Origin: Hypsibius dujardini
Lineage: Eukaryota > Tardigrada > Eutardigrada > Parachela > Hypsibiidae
Assembly: GCA_001579985.1 (NCBI GenBank)
Contig: LRSR01009179.1
Span: 1 to 51,596, forward strand
Length of the DNA stretch: 51,596 nucleotides
Reading direction: 5' to 3'
This document shows positions 10,065 through 23,130 of the stretch, one piece after another; position 1 is the stretch's first letter; every line of letters starts with the position of its first letter. A model generated the notes under the pieces. It was not told the origin of the DNA. It searched no databases and saw only the letters and a list, made by a program, of their open reading frames with translations. The position numbers and the translations under genes were made by a program.

Positions 10065-11070
10065 GTTTTTGTGGAACGAATGAAAGAAAATTGGTTCTGA
10101 GTTTTTGACCGAATATTGTATCCCGACACTTTTTTTAGAAGTTCTATTGTGTTGTACGGTCACTCCCTCGTACGACATTGGGCATGAGGCAGTGAAATCA
10201 GATCAAGAAATAATACTATTTATCTGGCAAAGGAACTTGAACTGAATGTCGCAATCACGAGATACAAAACCCTAGTTAGTTAGTTAGTTAGTTAGTTAAT
10301 TAGTTAGCTAATTAGTTAGCTAGTTAGTTAGTCGGTCAGTTAATTAATTAAATAGTTAGTTAGTTATGCAAGGGTGAGTGAAATGACAAGGTACTCGTAT
10401 AGTCTCGTCTTCGCTAGATAAATACAAATAAAAACGATTTTCTCGAAGACATGCGCACCGCATCCACAAAAGTGGCAATTAAAATGCCGAAAGAAACGTA
10501 AAGAACTGCTTAGAAAAAAAATCAAAAGTGATTGCGATTGCGAGTCCGATAGACAGCCGCCACTGAAAACCGGCGTGGCAACATTCACGAACACAGCACG
10601 CCAACGGACATCTTACGCACACCGCCACACCACACGCTCGCCTACTTTTTCCGCCAATCGCCGGCTCACGTGAAGAGGGAATGCGACAGCGCCAACTCAT
10701 GAGAGAAGTGACGAGCAACAACAGCTGACCACACCTGACGCTGCTGATTTGGCTTGAACACTCCCTCACGCCAGGTTTCGTTCTTGTTTATGACTATTTT
10801 ATTGCGAAAGAGGAAAAACTGCGTTTTGCAGTTTTTCGACGACGATGGTTTTTGCGGTTTTCCTGACACTCCATTGAAATTCCAACTTCCGGGCCCCGCC
10901 ATCGGGTCCCAGTCAGAATTGGGAAACTGAACTAAATCTCAAAAATCATGCCATACCCTGGGCTATAGCTGAAAAAAATCAGCTCGTTTGGCGAGTAGCA
11001 ATTGAAAATCTTCCCTTGTTAGTTTACAAATATGGCAGCTAGGAAGCCACAGTTCAGTTGTTGCACCTAC
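10065..11070. other. Intergenic or intronic; (TTAG)n tract at about 10272-10366
   Basis: A (TTAG)n microsatellite with a few interruptions occupies about 95 bp. On the minus strand at 10902 an ATG opens MAGPGSWNFNGVSG in a GC-rich start-like context and continues 78 codons, but no family or partner exon was identified. I see no other feature. Confidence 0.5.
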
Positions 11071-11555
11071 CACTGTGAATTCCCACACGCAGCAGCAAAC
11101 GACGACCCGGAAAGCGAGGCAACTGAAAGTAGGTGGCCAGCTTCATCAGCGACAAGGCCAGACTGGCCAGCTCACCGGCATGTTTATTCCCGTTCCGTTT
11201 GGGAAGTCCGCTTGCCACCTATGTTACAATATTGAAACACAGAGTTTGTCAAAATCAGTGAATTACCCTTTTCAAAAAATATTAAATATTATTAAAGAAT
11301 TAAATCGCCAAGTCGTGACATTATTCTCGTATAATGTGATGAGTCTTGATTACACTGCATAAATTTACCATGTAAGCATCCCCTAAAACACCAACAAACA
11401 AAAGACCGAATGAATGAAATGAGGGCAAAAAAATTCGTGCAAATCCAACGCCTTTTTATTAACATTTACAAACCGATAGTTTCAACTTTGTAAGCATCAA
11501 AGTTTTCGATGGCCGTGTCGAATTCCGTGTAGAGTGAGTTCAGGAGATCGATCAC
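11071..11555 (-). CDS. Guanylyl cyclase catalytic domain, three exons including a 14-nt microexon (partial)
   Basis: The exons are 11555-11474, 11382-11369 and 11218-11071. The first encodes [13 protein letters not shown] and [11 protein letters not shown]. The second is only 14 nt and gives GDAYM, which contains the second metal-binding Asp of class III cyclases. The third gives [18 protein letters not shown] and [10 protein letters not shown]. Phases match exactly (82 nt, 14 nt, 148 nt) and every border is AG/GT. Class III cyclases of this type make cGMP, usually as receptor or soluble guanylyl cyclases; [10 protein letters not shown] favours the receptor type. The preceding SDIVGFT exon and the following GPVCAGVVG exon were not found. 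Either introns are long or this is a gene fragment. Confidence 0.86.
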
Positions 11556-12201
11556 CTGAAATTGATGAAAATCAAAAATGCACATTTCGGCATGAAATCA
11601 CCTGCACGCACAGGCTGTGCGTCCATTTTTTCATAAAAAAAAATTTTAAATACTTTTTAGGGTTGTTTTAAAACAATATTTGGAAGATGGTGCAACATTA
11701 AAAAATAAACAGATTTGAAAACATTGCGTTGTCAGCTGACTATAGGTCATCAAAAAATGTCCATTTTTCGGTTTTTTTGAAAAATTATTTTAATTTGGAA
11801 ATCAGCCAAATTGTCACGGAAAAGAGAAGTTCCTTTTGCTAATACGTCGGCATTGAACTGGTACGTCAAAAAAATTTTTTTAAAAAAAGTATTGTTTTCT
11901 AAGATTGATTGGATGCTAAAATTCGGCTGTTTTTATCAAAAAATGCGAATCAAGCATTTCTGTTTGAAGTCTTCGATTAATTGATTAATATTTTGAGGTG
12001 ACAATATTAATTAACCAAAAACAAATTCTTTTCACCTTTTTCCAGGATTGTACATCAACGCCGGACATTGGTCGGTTTAAAAAAGTGCTTTCAAACTCGA
12101 AAATATTTTTGTTTTGAAACTTTCCCACCCAGAGGGATAAGATGCTACCCAAGAAAAAATAACCTAGATGTCATGTTGCGCTGGTCGTCGTTTTTTCACA
12201 C
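11556..12201. other. Intron-like AT-rich stretch between cyclase and doublecortin exons
   Basis: There is no coding signal and no cyclase SDIVGFT exon here. It has a GTGTGA donor at the right and a TTTCAG acceptor at the left on the minus strand, so it could be a single 646-bp intron. Confidence 0.5.
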
Positions 12202-12750
12202 CTCGCCCAATTCCACGTCGAAAATCTTCCTGATGGGGCCGGGTAGGGGACTGAAAAATTTGGTGATTTCGTCGAGGACGTGCGTAAAGGACTGCGCCGA
12301 TCGCTCGTCCAGCAAGAGACGCATCAGTTGGCGCGGCTTGGGACCGTTCAGAAACACGTAAACTCGCTTCGGCACGTTGATTCCCGGCGTTTTGGCTGGA
12401 GCTGAAAAAGTTGCAGAAAATCCGTGTCAGTCATGGTTACATTTCCAATTACACTCGACTGTTTAAAAAAATCCGACAGTCGTCGACAGTTGAATCTGAC
12501 CTCGTGAGGATCGCGGTTCGGCCAGAGAACGTCGTTTTAACGGATCATTGTTGGGCGACAAATTTAAATGGCAATATCGTTGCTTGATGGATAAATAGTC
12601 CAGCCGTTTCAGCGTTTCCACGGATGAGCAAACGTAGACTCCCTCGTCCACCAAATCGTCCAGCGAGTTCACCGCACTGCCGTCCAACTTTAAAAGGAAT
12701 CGTACACCGTGTGCCAAGAACAGTTTGTCATCCAAAACTTTCGTCAGATC
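12202..12750 (-). CDS. Doublecortin-domain protein, two exons (partial)
   Basis: Exons 12750-12501 and 12401-12202 join in phase. The first begins DLTKVLDDKLFL and contains GVRFLLKLDGSAVNSLDDL and EGVYVCSS with KRLDYLSI, the second half of a doublecortin repeat. The next encodes VPKRVYVFLNGPKPRQL, LLLDERSAQSFTHVLDEIT and GPIRKIFDVELGE, the first half of a second repeat. Doublecortin repeats bind the microtubule lattice. The first half of repeat 1 and the second half of repeat 2 were not found next door. A short upstream frame starting MAVTESHPPTRPERY (about 12966) might be the N terminus, but its donor phases do not fit the first exon. Confidence 0.82.
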
Positions 12751-13084
12751 CTAAAAAGAAATCATGCACCTGTCAGTCGACGGATAAATAAACAACGGCT
12801 ACCACATGAGCGGAATTTTCAATCCATTGATTGATTGATTGATCAACAGATTCATTAATTCGAGATAATCGATGGCTGCCTGTTTTTTGGGTGAGTTGTT
12901 TGAGTCAATGTAGCGTTCCGGTCGCGTCGGTGGATGGCTTTCCGTCACAGCCATTGCTTGGAAAAAAGTGGAACAATTTCAAAACTTAAAAAATTCCATT
13001 CCACAACGTGAAATGCATTCGTCGTTAGGAAGGCGCTGAAAGATGAGTGCAAGTGTTGTCTGGAACGATTCCACTATTTATATG

Positions 13085-13177
13085 TTAAAGCTCGCCCCTC
13101 CCCGGCCCGGCGACGGGGGATGGGAATTCCTCCTCCAGCAGAGTTACCGTCCCCTCCAGGCCGACCTCGATCTGCTG
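13085..13177 (-). CDS. Possible terminal exon of an unrecognised gene
   Basis: After an acceptor TTCATTGTAG the minus strand encodes QQIEVGLEGTVTLLEEEF and then a Pro/Gly-rich end, stopping at TAA 13085-13087. The TATAAATA that overlaps and follows the stop could be a promoter element for the doublecortin gene to the left. Only 30 codons support this. Confidence 0.25.
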   Translation of the reverse strand, partial: QQIEVGLEGTVTLLEEEFPSPVAGPGRGEL

Positions 13178-15290
13178 CTACAATGAAGGAATCGTGGACT
13201 GGCAATTCGTAACTTCGGCGAATACTTATGCGAACACTAAGACAATTCGAATTTTGACACGAGTTTCTTCTAAAGTCATTTTCTGGAATATAATATTCAA
13301 TAAAATAATTTCTTGGATGTGATCGGAATTTTCTAAGAGGTATGAGGTAGGGATCCTGGAATGGGCTATTTGATTTTCCTGTACCCTGGAGTGGGCCACC
13401 TGGTGGCGAGGGGCGCTCTGGCACAAATTGATCGAAAACTGATGAGTCACTGCGTAAACCTCTATAGCGAGATTTTTTCAACTGTCCAGTAGAGCTTTTC
13501 ATTCCGTTTTTTTAAATATGTTCCAACAATTTTTCTTCACATTTGAGAGGCTGCAAAACAAAACAGGTCGTTATTCCATTGGATAAGGTTTCGAGAAAAA
13601 CGCATTTAAAGTAGCCAGAGTGAAAAAATCCAAAAATCACTTTTTGATGCATTAATAAAACAAATTCATTTTTCTACTCGATTCCAAAATAAAATCTAAA
13701 AAATTTCAAATTTGGGGCTTTTAGCAGAAGTTTTGCTGAAGACCACTTTTTTAAAAGAAAGTTTTACCCATGCGGTGTGCCACGTTTACCGCGCAGTCGT
13801 TCAGTCATGAGCCGTGCGCTCCCGCAGAACCAGACGATGCTGGTGAAATTGACTTGAATTCAAGTTTTTTGTCCGTCCAGTTATCGCAGTAGAGCTGTTT
13901 ATTTAGAGATTCAAAACTCAGATGGGGTTTTGGCATTCGGTATTGGTCGGTTGATTGGTTGATTGTTTGAAATCGTTCTTCTTTTTTCTGTTTGTGGCGA
14001 CCGAATACTCTTTCCCTTGCCTAATTTTCTTCTTTTTCTCATCACTCTAGTTCAGTACTACAAACTTATTTTGAATAGTAGCATCAGGACGTTGTTGGAG
14101 TGATGGAAACTAAATGCAGAACTTTGAAGACGTTTTCCTCTGAATTCTGCTTTTCATTGTACTGATGGTTCCGCCACTCTTACTGCCCGAGTTTCAATCA
14201 AATCATCGAAATTCCTTTTACACGATATAGTACCATCACTGTACAGCATGAAAAACCCGAGAACTCAATTTCCGATCTGGCGACCTAACGACCCGTTTTG
14301 TTTTGTAGCCTCTCATTTGATAAGCGTTTCAAGTGGCTTATTCCAAGGTACGCGAAATTCAGATGACCCATTCCAAGGCCATTGTCTCATACTAGTAAAG
14401 CATCCCTTGTCAATACCCTAAAGTTGTTTTAACGATGGGGACGGTTCGCGTTCTATTTGCTCATGCTGCATAACTATTAAAATAATTGTCTTGGGTTAAT
14501 AATAATCCTTAATTAATCATGTCCTATTTTTGTTTTTTAATCAATTTATAATTAAGCTCCGCTTCAACTGATTCTTGAATTTATTGTGTATGGGATCAAT
14601 ACATAACTCTCTGGCAGCCGGGTGGTTTGGGTACACGGGAAGTACCGTGTCAGCTAAAGTTGGCCTAAATAGGGAAAGTACCTAACTTGAATGGTTGACA
14701 TGACTATGGTTCGTTTGGCACTTTCCCTGCCCGGTTAGTGCCGTACCGCCAGGCTGCGCTGTTGCGCCTCCACACAACAATCTAACAGCTGACATTTTGC
14801 CAATAGGAAATCAAAACATCTTCCTAGTGAGTTCAACATTTTTATTCCGCTCGCAATTGCTTGTTTACTTCATTTTCAGCTGGATTTTATTCGTGTGGTC
14901 GTTAGCTAGAACCCGTTTTAATTTCGAAGCCCGGATTTTTTTTTCAGCACTCACCGGAAGTTAGTATACATGTCTTTAAGTTTAAGCCAAGTTTGGCTTA
15001 ATGAGTTCTTACCACTTCCAAAAGTGTTTTTTTCAAAAGTTGTTTTTATTTTGTATTTTACGGTTCTGCTAGAGGATCAAAGCAAAAAACCGTATCTAAA
15101 AATTCTAAATGCTCGATGAGCAAATCGAGTTTGAAGAAAGAATTAAGCCAATGTAAGCTGACTGCCACTCAGATAGTTAAATGCACTTTATTCAGAAACC
15201 ATGATACCATTTCATCGATAAAAATAACTACCATGTACTGCTTGCGTTAGAGGAACTTCTTGTATTTTGATTCAGTTATCTGAATTGTAG
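13178..15290. other. Intergenic, nothing recognised
   Basis: About 2.1 kb of AT-rich DNA. The two minus-strand frames at 13226-13502 have no family features. Missing 5' exons of the lectin-like gene that starts mid-domain at 15291 may lie here but could not be identified. Confidence 0.5.
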
Positions 15291-18200
15291 CTCAACCTGG
15301 AGAAAATGCAGGAACGGATAGGAACATACACAGTCTACTACCTGTCACCGCCCATATACTCCAGGCATTTGCGAATATTCCCGACCGCTTTCGACTCATT
15401 CAGCATCTTCCCTGATCGCAATGTCAAGTTCGAAATTTTAGGGTGCGATGTGTCAAAAGATGGTAAGACAGCATAATACTGAGAGATGATAAAACTTGGG
15501 CCAATTTCACAAACAATTCTTCGGGAGAGGGAGGTTCGATGTCTTAATTAGGCGAAACTCTCCACCCGGAATCCGATTCGGCACTGGTTTTAACGTTTTT
15601 AGAATAATTATGCCTCTGTATCTTCAGTTCACAATAGAGCACCACAGTTTTTCAACAACCGCAACCAGGCACTGTACCCGTTCGAGCATTACGACTCATA
15701 CTGGGATAGGAATTACACCAACATACAATGCGCTGAACAGTGTCTTAGCGAACGCGGATTCGTCTGTCGTGGCTACTACTATAACGGCGCGAAGAAGCAG
15801 TGCATTCTCAGTGCCTCTAACCAACAGACATGGAACGTCACCGGAACCAAAGCCGTGGCCGGAGGCACCCACTTCTATGACAGGCTCATTCCCTGCACCA
15901 AAGACTTAGGCGTAACTAACCCCAATCTGATTAACGATACACGCTTCAGCGCATCCAGTAACGCGCCTCATGCCAAGTCCGCTCGTCTGGGTCACCGCGC
16001 AGATGGGCTCTACGTTCAAGGATGGAAACCGGCTGATTCGAAGGTTGATCCCAATCCCTGGCTTCAGGTAACCAACAGACATTCCCAACAAAATTATGCT
16101 CTTAAATTGCACGACAATTAGAAGTCTGTCTCTGTGTCTCTGTGTCTCTGTGTCTGCGTGTCTGTCTGTTTGTCTGTCTGGCTGTCTGTCTGTCTGTCTG
16201 TCTTTCTGTCTGCTTGTCGGTCAACCTGTGTGGCGGGGTGTCTGATCGTTTGTCATAAAAACCAGATTTCGTATGAAATTAGGTTTATACTGTACTGTAC
16301 TAGTACATCAAGTAACAAAGCATGTCAGTTTGTATGTGTGTACGTTTTCGGAACTCAATGGTTAAAAGAAATCTTTGGATGTATTTATAAACATGTTTGT
16401 AGATTGACATGGGAAAAATGGTCAGACTGACCGGGATTCACATGAACGGAGACAACGTCAGTAATTATGTGGATAATTTCACCGTGTCGAGCAGCAATGA
16501 TACTGCAACTTGGGAAAAGTGTTGCGGCAATTATCAGCCGCTCTATCTCAACGGCAGCACGCAAGCTAAGATCCCCGAAACTATATCCTTTCCGCAGTCA
16601 ATGTTTCTACACGGTCAATACTTTCGCATCGAGCCAGTGACCACCTTCAAAGTGGGAGTTCCAGCAGCCATTCAAGTTAGTGCTTAAAGAAATGACATTA
16701 AATTATTAAAACTCAAACTGCATTTCACGATACGAATAGCATTTACTTTCCACGAAATGATAATTAATAAATATTTGATGGATAAATTTATTATCCGGTT
16801 TTATCTTCGAACATTCTCCAAAAACATTTGATACTATATTCGATGGATGAGTAGTCTTAATTATAAACTTTTATATATTAATTTTATTTATATGATTAAG
16901 ATAAATAGAAGCGTAATAGTTGTATAATCTGCTTATAATTCAGGTGGACCTAATTGGATGTAATATGCCGGTGAGGGAAGCTGCTTTTCCAATGGCCCTT
17001 TCGCGGATGGAGTGCACTGGAAAGGAGGAACTAATGGAAGACTGCAAGATCACCGCTTCCGATCCCAATGATAAAAAGTTTTGCAATTTAGACACGGCGG
17101 TCAGGCCCAACTGTATGGCTCACTGCGGTGATCCTGGATTAAAGGCTTGCGCGACACGAACTGGCCTAAGTTTCTTCCACAATAATAGTATCGAGTTTAC
17201 TTGCATGGATGGGAGGAAGCATATCATGACTTGTCAGAATAACAGTTTCTGGACGTCAACAGGTAAATCGGTTTTTAAATGAATGGCTAAAATTAATTAT
17301 AGCATGAATGGAGCAGTTATTTTATTTCTGGTTTAGTTTTTATAAGCAAGAAACGCGAACGTCCCATAATTTTGTTAATTATTAAGTATGCTAATAAAAT
17401 GGTAAAAAGGAAATAATCTGCAAAAATGGCGATTATCGGGTTTTTTTAATTGCATGTAGCTCTGAAATTTCTACAGGAGATACTAATCCTGTATTTAACT
17501 CGAAAAGCCGCAATGTTTCCAGGCCCAAATTGTGTGAAAGAGAAAACGGAAAACGTCGCCTTCCAAAAGCTCACCAACCAAAGTTCCACTACCCGTGTTC
17601 CAGGCCTTCAAGTCGCTGCAAAGGCCGTCGATGGGAGCGAGTCCAAGAGCCTCCGAAGCTGCTCCGTCACTCAGGTAGAGGTCAATCCTTGGTGGTATGT
17701 GGACCTCGGTCACATCTACGAAATCGAAGACATTCAAATAATTCCGGGTTTCGGCTACCGCAATGCCGAATTCCGTGTCGGACTCAACGACCCGAGTAAA
17801 AATCTCAATAGTGGAGAAAAGGCCAACCTTCAGGTACTGTTTTATGAATGAAACAATATTGAAATAATCATCTTTCAGTTTTCAAGCATATGTATCGCAA
17901 ATTACTTTTAAAGTGCGATATTTCAAAGAACATGCTCTCAAACAATGAAAATGAATTATATATATTAAAAATTCGATTTGGAATGGCAGCACTAAAGGGA
18001 TAAAGTTTACAACTGCTTATATAATTACCTCAGAAAAGACGAATTTTAAGGTGAGTTGCTTTATATGATTATAAATGATTTCCATTGACAGAAGTACAAC
18101 TTCTCAACATGACCCACACAATTTGTGTTGCATGACATACGCGTCACATGTCTGGTGTACAATTTGAATGAAATAAATGAGTTTAACTGTGAGTCGGTCA

Positions 18201-21200
18201 TATTAAACTACTCAACAAAAGAAACATTAGTAGGGAACTCGCGTATAAACAAATACCCTGATATTTCATAATTTCAAGGTATATTTATGAAAAAGGAATC
18301 GCTGAAGAAATCCATTCGTCTCAGGTAAACCCACGCGTCTGCTGTCACGACTCCCGACTGTCCAACTATCCGGACCGACCCAAATGTTGCAACGGTTTCC
18401 GAAGCAGACCCGACCAAACTGTTCAAGATCAAAGACATGGCGAAGATTGCAGTAGCCCCAATTTGGATAGTTTGAGTGTCAAGTGCGCGAGCATGCCAGT
18501 CTTTGGTCAGTTTGTCTCCATCCAAGTCTTGCCGCACACCTTGTCGAATGCGGGAAGGGACACTGACCAGTCACTTCCAACAGCCTTGTCTCTGTGTGAA
18601 GTCAAGGTCATGGCTAAACCCTGCAACGAAAAGGACGCAGAAGATCAGGCTGCGTACTCATCCAATCATCTCTCTAGCAATACAACCAAAGTTACCCCAG
18701 GAAATGAATCCTCTCTGGATATTGCCGCTAATCTCAAGGTGAGTTCTGTTGAAACTTTCCTCAGCACATTGCATTTTGTGGCACGTAATGATTCATGATC
18801 CCTGTGACACTACAGCCTGTAGGGTTCAAAAGATGCCCCTTTTGTATTTAAAGTTAATTTTGATGCCCATTCATGCATGATATTGAGTTATTGAATAGGT
18901 TTCTGGGTGTTGGTAGCAATATTTTTACTCATTCGGTGGGATATTAAACAAAACAAATAGAAGTTTTGTGAGCTGTTTATTATAACTTGTAGTATAGATT
19001 CCATTACGACCTGCCAGAGGATCCTCGCTGACAGATAATGCCCTGCGCTGCGTTGGACCAGTCTAGCCGATGCTGTAAGCTACTGTTAGGCCTCCGTCCC
19101 TACTAGGACGGAAGAACCTGAACGTGCAAGCTATTAGACTGAATAATAGAGGAGAAGAATTGAGGGAAGACTTTACGGGTGGAGGAGGTTAGAGGGGAAA
19201 GGTAGGAACTGTGACAAATTACTGTAGAACACACACTTATATAGTCAAGGATATGGAATAGTTCCTGATCTAACGTACTATTTCCTGCCGACATGGCGGA
19301 ATTATGTACGCAATAATAGCTGAGTAAATGCATTATAGAATGTGAGGGTAGGTAGGAATGGGTTAACTATGTAGATAGACTATGCTACTAGTAAGTGATG
19401 CGTAACTGTTGGGTACTACCCAACACTACATTGCGGCGCCACAGTAAAATTACAAAAACCAGTGCAGAAAAAATGCTGCAGAGCATAAAAAGACGATTTG
19501 ATTTGCTGTTAAATTCTGAAATATTGGAAATTGAAGTACATAAAGTCATGATAATCTGTAACAATAACTAGGTTGAAGCTTTCTCTTTAACAAAAACACA
19601 ACCAAAAATTATTAACCTAAGTAACATATACCTATTGTGCCAGGAAACAGTTTGCCAAAACGATTCTACGTCTTTTGGTCTGAAATTTTACCTGCTCGGG
19701 TACAACAGAGCAATAAAATATTCAAATTCTTAATTCTTTGATGGGTTTCACTCACAGTTAGTAAACCCTTTAATTTACGTTCACCATGCATTTCAAACAG
19801 AAAAAAAGGTTTAGTCTTCCAGAAGGTAGAGCACTTGTACATGTAACTAGTTGCAGCTGTTGACAACTGATTGTAAGTTGCAGAGAGCAGTGCCCTGTGC
19901 AATACCCTTAGCTGCGCTGTAGTGCAGGGCCATACAGCGTTGCAGCCCTAATGGAGTGCTGCAGGTACTAATAACTCACCTGAACAACATTTAAACAAAA
20001 TAAATAAAATATCACGCATTGCCGTTGCTCATACCAACGGTTCATTTAGGGTCCTTACAAGTCCGAACTAAAACCCCTGAAGGGCGGCGGGTGGGTGGGG
20101 CAGGAAATGCCCAAATAACAATTTTTCAAACTTAGCTCGCAATTTCGGCAGATCCCTTGTGATTGTTTTAAAGCGTAGAGGGTGCGTGAAAGTTATGAAC
20201 CACAAACTTCAAAGTGATTAAGAACGAACGGCCGGCCGAATTTTGGGTAAAGGTTCGAAAATAATGATTTTGCCCTCATGCCTTCCCCCTTGGTCTATCC
20301 TCAGGGGCCCAAATCTGATCTATAAGAGCCCTAAGCGAGCCTATGTCTCACACCGATACTAGTAATGTACGATCGAGAAGCTGTAAAAGCTTAGCCAAAA
20401 AGAATTCTGAAAACCCAGTGACAAATGAAATAATGTAGCTGTTTATAACTGGCGTCTCTCTCTCTCGTTTGCTTAAGCGCTGTAAACGGACAATGAAGGA
20501 AATTCGCCCATATTGGGTGGTGATTGCCGGCGGACAACTCTACGTTACTGGCTTAACTCTGCAACTTCCTATCGCGGAGATTGGCAACGAGCCGGAGCTG
20601 CAGCTGAGCAGTTTTGACGTTCGAGTCGGCGAGTATTCCAACCACACAATGTTCGACAAGAACGCTCTCTGCCACCGTCACCGTAATCCCGTCCCGATAA
20701 CACAGGAGTTAATGAACATCACCTGCGACAGGCCCATTTACGGTTCCTATGTCGTTATTCAAGTCCGTAAAACGGAGGAGACAACTCTGGCGCTATGCAG
20801 CGTGCAAGTCTGGGGAAGGGTGTGTAAGACGGTGTTGGATGCGACCATGATGCATCCTCTGATTACTATGCCAGGTGCTGCCAAGGGTAGCGATATCTGG
20901 GTCCTGTTGGCGGACGAATTCTCCTGCTATGAAACACGTGAGCCAAAACAAAGTGTTGTGTTTTAGACGTGTCTTCTTTGCTAACACATTCATATAGTAT
21001 CATCCTTAACTTTCCTTAAAGAGCACAGCGAAACTAACTATAATTAGATGTCAGTCAGATAATTTTGGCATGAAGTCTAAAAAAATTTACGAGGACCACA
21101 TTTCAGATTTTCTATGTCTTTCCACAGCTTAATTGGTTTAGACAAACATTTGTTAATCGCTCTGCCACATGCTGACATTTCTTAAGCGTTTTATAATTTC

Positions 21201-23130
21201 AATCGTTCCCGATCCTTTTTCGGAAGGAGTTACAGTTGCCAATCTTCATATTTTTTCATTGGTTTGAAATAATGATAAAGATAAACAGACAAATTTAGTC
21301 GGAGCCAAAGTTATTGATATAAGACACGTAAAACGTTACTTTACTTTGCGCTTATTTGCTTAAACCTTTATACTGAATTTCAAAAGAACAAGCTTTCACG
21401 TTTGAGGCATTTAGTATGGAGGTTAAAAAGTTATTGTAGTCCGAAGCAAGGTCGCTCTGAAACAGGAACAATAGAAAATATGGAAATTTTTTATTATCGG
21501 TAAATTAAAATTCTGGCACTTAACACAGTATTTTCCTGAAAAACATATCACAACAACCCGTCATGTTTTTGCCAGACATGCAATTCCGTTTCTTACAGAG
21601 CAAAACATGCAGCATAAAGTCGTTCTTTCGGAAATATCAATCACTGGTGCGATTGTGCCGTAGAGTTATGTCGTTTTTTTTACTAAAAAATTAGAAGTTC
21701 AGAGGCTTTCGATACATGGATTTCTCAACCAATTATTTGGCTTCAAAAAACTGATGCTTTTCTAGTTCCGGCCTTGGAACCTTATGTCGCCCTGGATATG
21801 GTTTTCCCGACGGAAATGTACTTTGCCGAGTTTACCCTCTGCAACAGCACTATCTCCGGTGAGCTTGACCTTCATGTCGGCGACAATCGAATCATTACTG
21901 AAAACCCCAAAATGGGCAATCCCATCACCATAAACAGCGAACAATCTCGAGACATCTACAGAATCCAAGTGAAGGGTCAGTGGAAACATCCGGCTGGTCG
22001 TTACTTTGCCCTGCGTCTCAAAGCGCACAAGGAAAAGAAACCCCAATCGTTGTGCGTTTGCAACATCACCGTCAAACGGGACCGTTACTGCCCCCGTGAA
22101 TGGTACATTGTATAATGCTAGCACAAAAAGATTATATAGGTGGATGTTTCAAATACCAAACTTTGGTCTTTACGCATTTTATTTTAAGAAGTCTGCTAAA
22201 GCAACATTAACACTACAATAGCTGTCCAGAATCTTATTGACCTTCCTCGTTCTTTTGAGGGAAGAATGGAATTACGTACGTTTTTTCAACTAAAAATACT
22301 TCGCAGCATAACTGCAGAAGGTGTGAATTACTTTTCGGTCCGACTCCGGTTTTAGTCAATTTACGTCCTCCACAGCTGCAAAGATTTCTCACCAGATATA
22401 GTCCTCGCACAAACGTCTAACTGCAAATGATAATAATACATTGCATTTGCCTCTTGGTGTTTTCCCTTAAATTAAATATTTATGAGTATAAGAACTTTAT
22501 TGTGTTAATGAAAATATTAATAGTACAGAACCTTTTGAAATAAACAGTTTTGTTAATTTATCAATTTCGTGCAGATTATGTATGTAAATAGTATTCCAGA
22601 TGAGAAAGAATGTTAATTTTAGCACTCGGTATCTGTGTAGGTACCACAATCTGGCCCACGCCCAATCTTTAAACACGGCCAGTTCCAGCACCGATCTCAC
22701 CCGATCACTCAATCGACTTTATCTCATCACCGACGGCGAACGACAAATCCTCCCGCACTTATGCTTTTCCACTCAAATTGAGGCCAAACCGTTCTTGGTG
22801 TTACGATTGACCAAAACGGCCAGAATCTTCATGCTGCGCTATACCGGCCGACAAAGTGGTAAGCGAGTGGTGCGGATTGGTTCACATCAAGGCAATCTCG
22901 CGGATGCAAGCACTCGCTGGCGGCAGGATAATCCGGAGTGTGGAGTCTTTGAGGACTTCTCGGTCGGTGTGAAGGCCTTTCTGTTGCATTGTGTAGACCA
23001 GGCCAGCGGCGATCCCATGCAGGGCAATGTCATATCTGTGGAGGTGACGCATGATGAGGGAGTTACTAATCCGAGGAAGGTAGCGCTTCATATTTGTGAG
23101 CTGGAGGTATGGGGTTATTACCCGGATTAG
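15291..23130 (+). CDS. Multidomain extracellular protein: F5/8C, PAN/apple, sushi-like and tandem fucolectin-like domains
   Basis: Nine exons fit in phase: 15291-15462, 15628-16067, 16403-16675, 16944-17262, 17523-17833, 18325-18738, 20478-20937, 21766-22102 and 22623-23130 (TAG). Exon 1 ends an F5/8 type C domain (YYLSPPIYSRHLRI, FEILGC). Exon 2 has a Cys-rich PAN/apple module (CAEQCLSERGFVCRGYYY) and opens a second F5/8C domain that closes in exon 4. A sushi-like Cys module follows. From exon 5 on come fucolectin-like folds (NVAFQKLTNQSS, NPWWYVDLGHIYEI, LCEVKV), apparently repeated about four times to the end (ALHICELEVWGYYPD). Such modules bind glycans or cell-surface ligands. The signal peptide and 5' exons are not visible and no membrane segment is seen, so secretion is inferred. 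No internal stop or frameshift was noticed. Confidence 0.87.
16128..16235 (+). repeat. (CTGT)n microsatellite in an intron
   Basis: CTGTGTCT and CTGTCTGT units run through the second intron of the lectin-like gene. Confidence 0.9.
19084..19425 (-). mobile_element. Solo LTR with CTAC target duplication
   Basis: Read on the minus strand, it starts TGTTGGGTAGTACCCAACA and ends CCTAACA, giving 342 bp. CTAC flanks both sides (19080-19083 and 19426-19429). A TATATAAG box lies at 19243-19236. No internal region is present, so two LTRs recombined. It sits in the intron between exons 6 and 7 of the lectin-like gene, antisense to it. Its ends match the LTR at 43952, but the body differs, so it is a related but separate family. 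Confidence 0.88.

Noticed and set aside
13074-13502. 142-codon minus-strand frame
   Set aside because: No family features. A shorter exon in another frame (13085-13177) has a proper acceptor and competes with it.
19426-19440. TTGCGGCGCC after the solo LTR, considered as a primer-binding site
   Set aside because: The LTR is on the minus strand and flanked by a CTAC duplication, so this is host flank.
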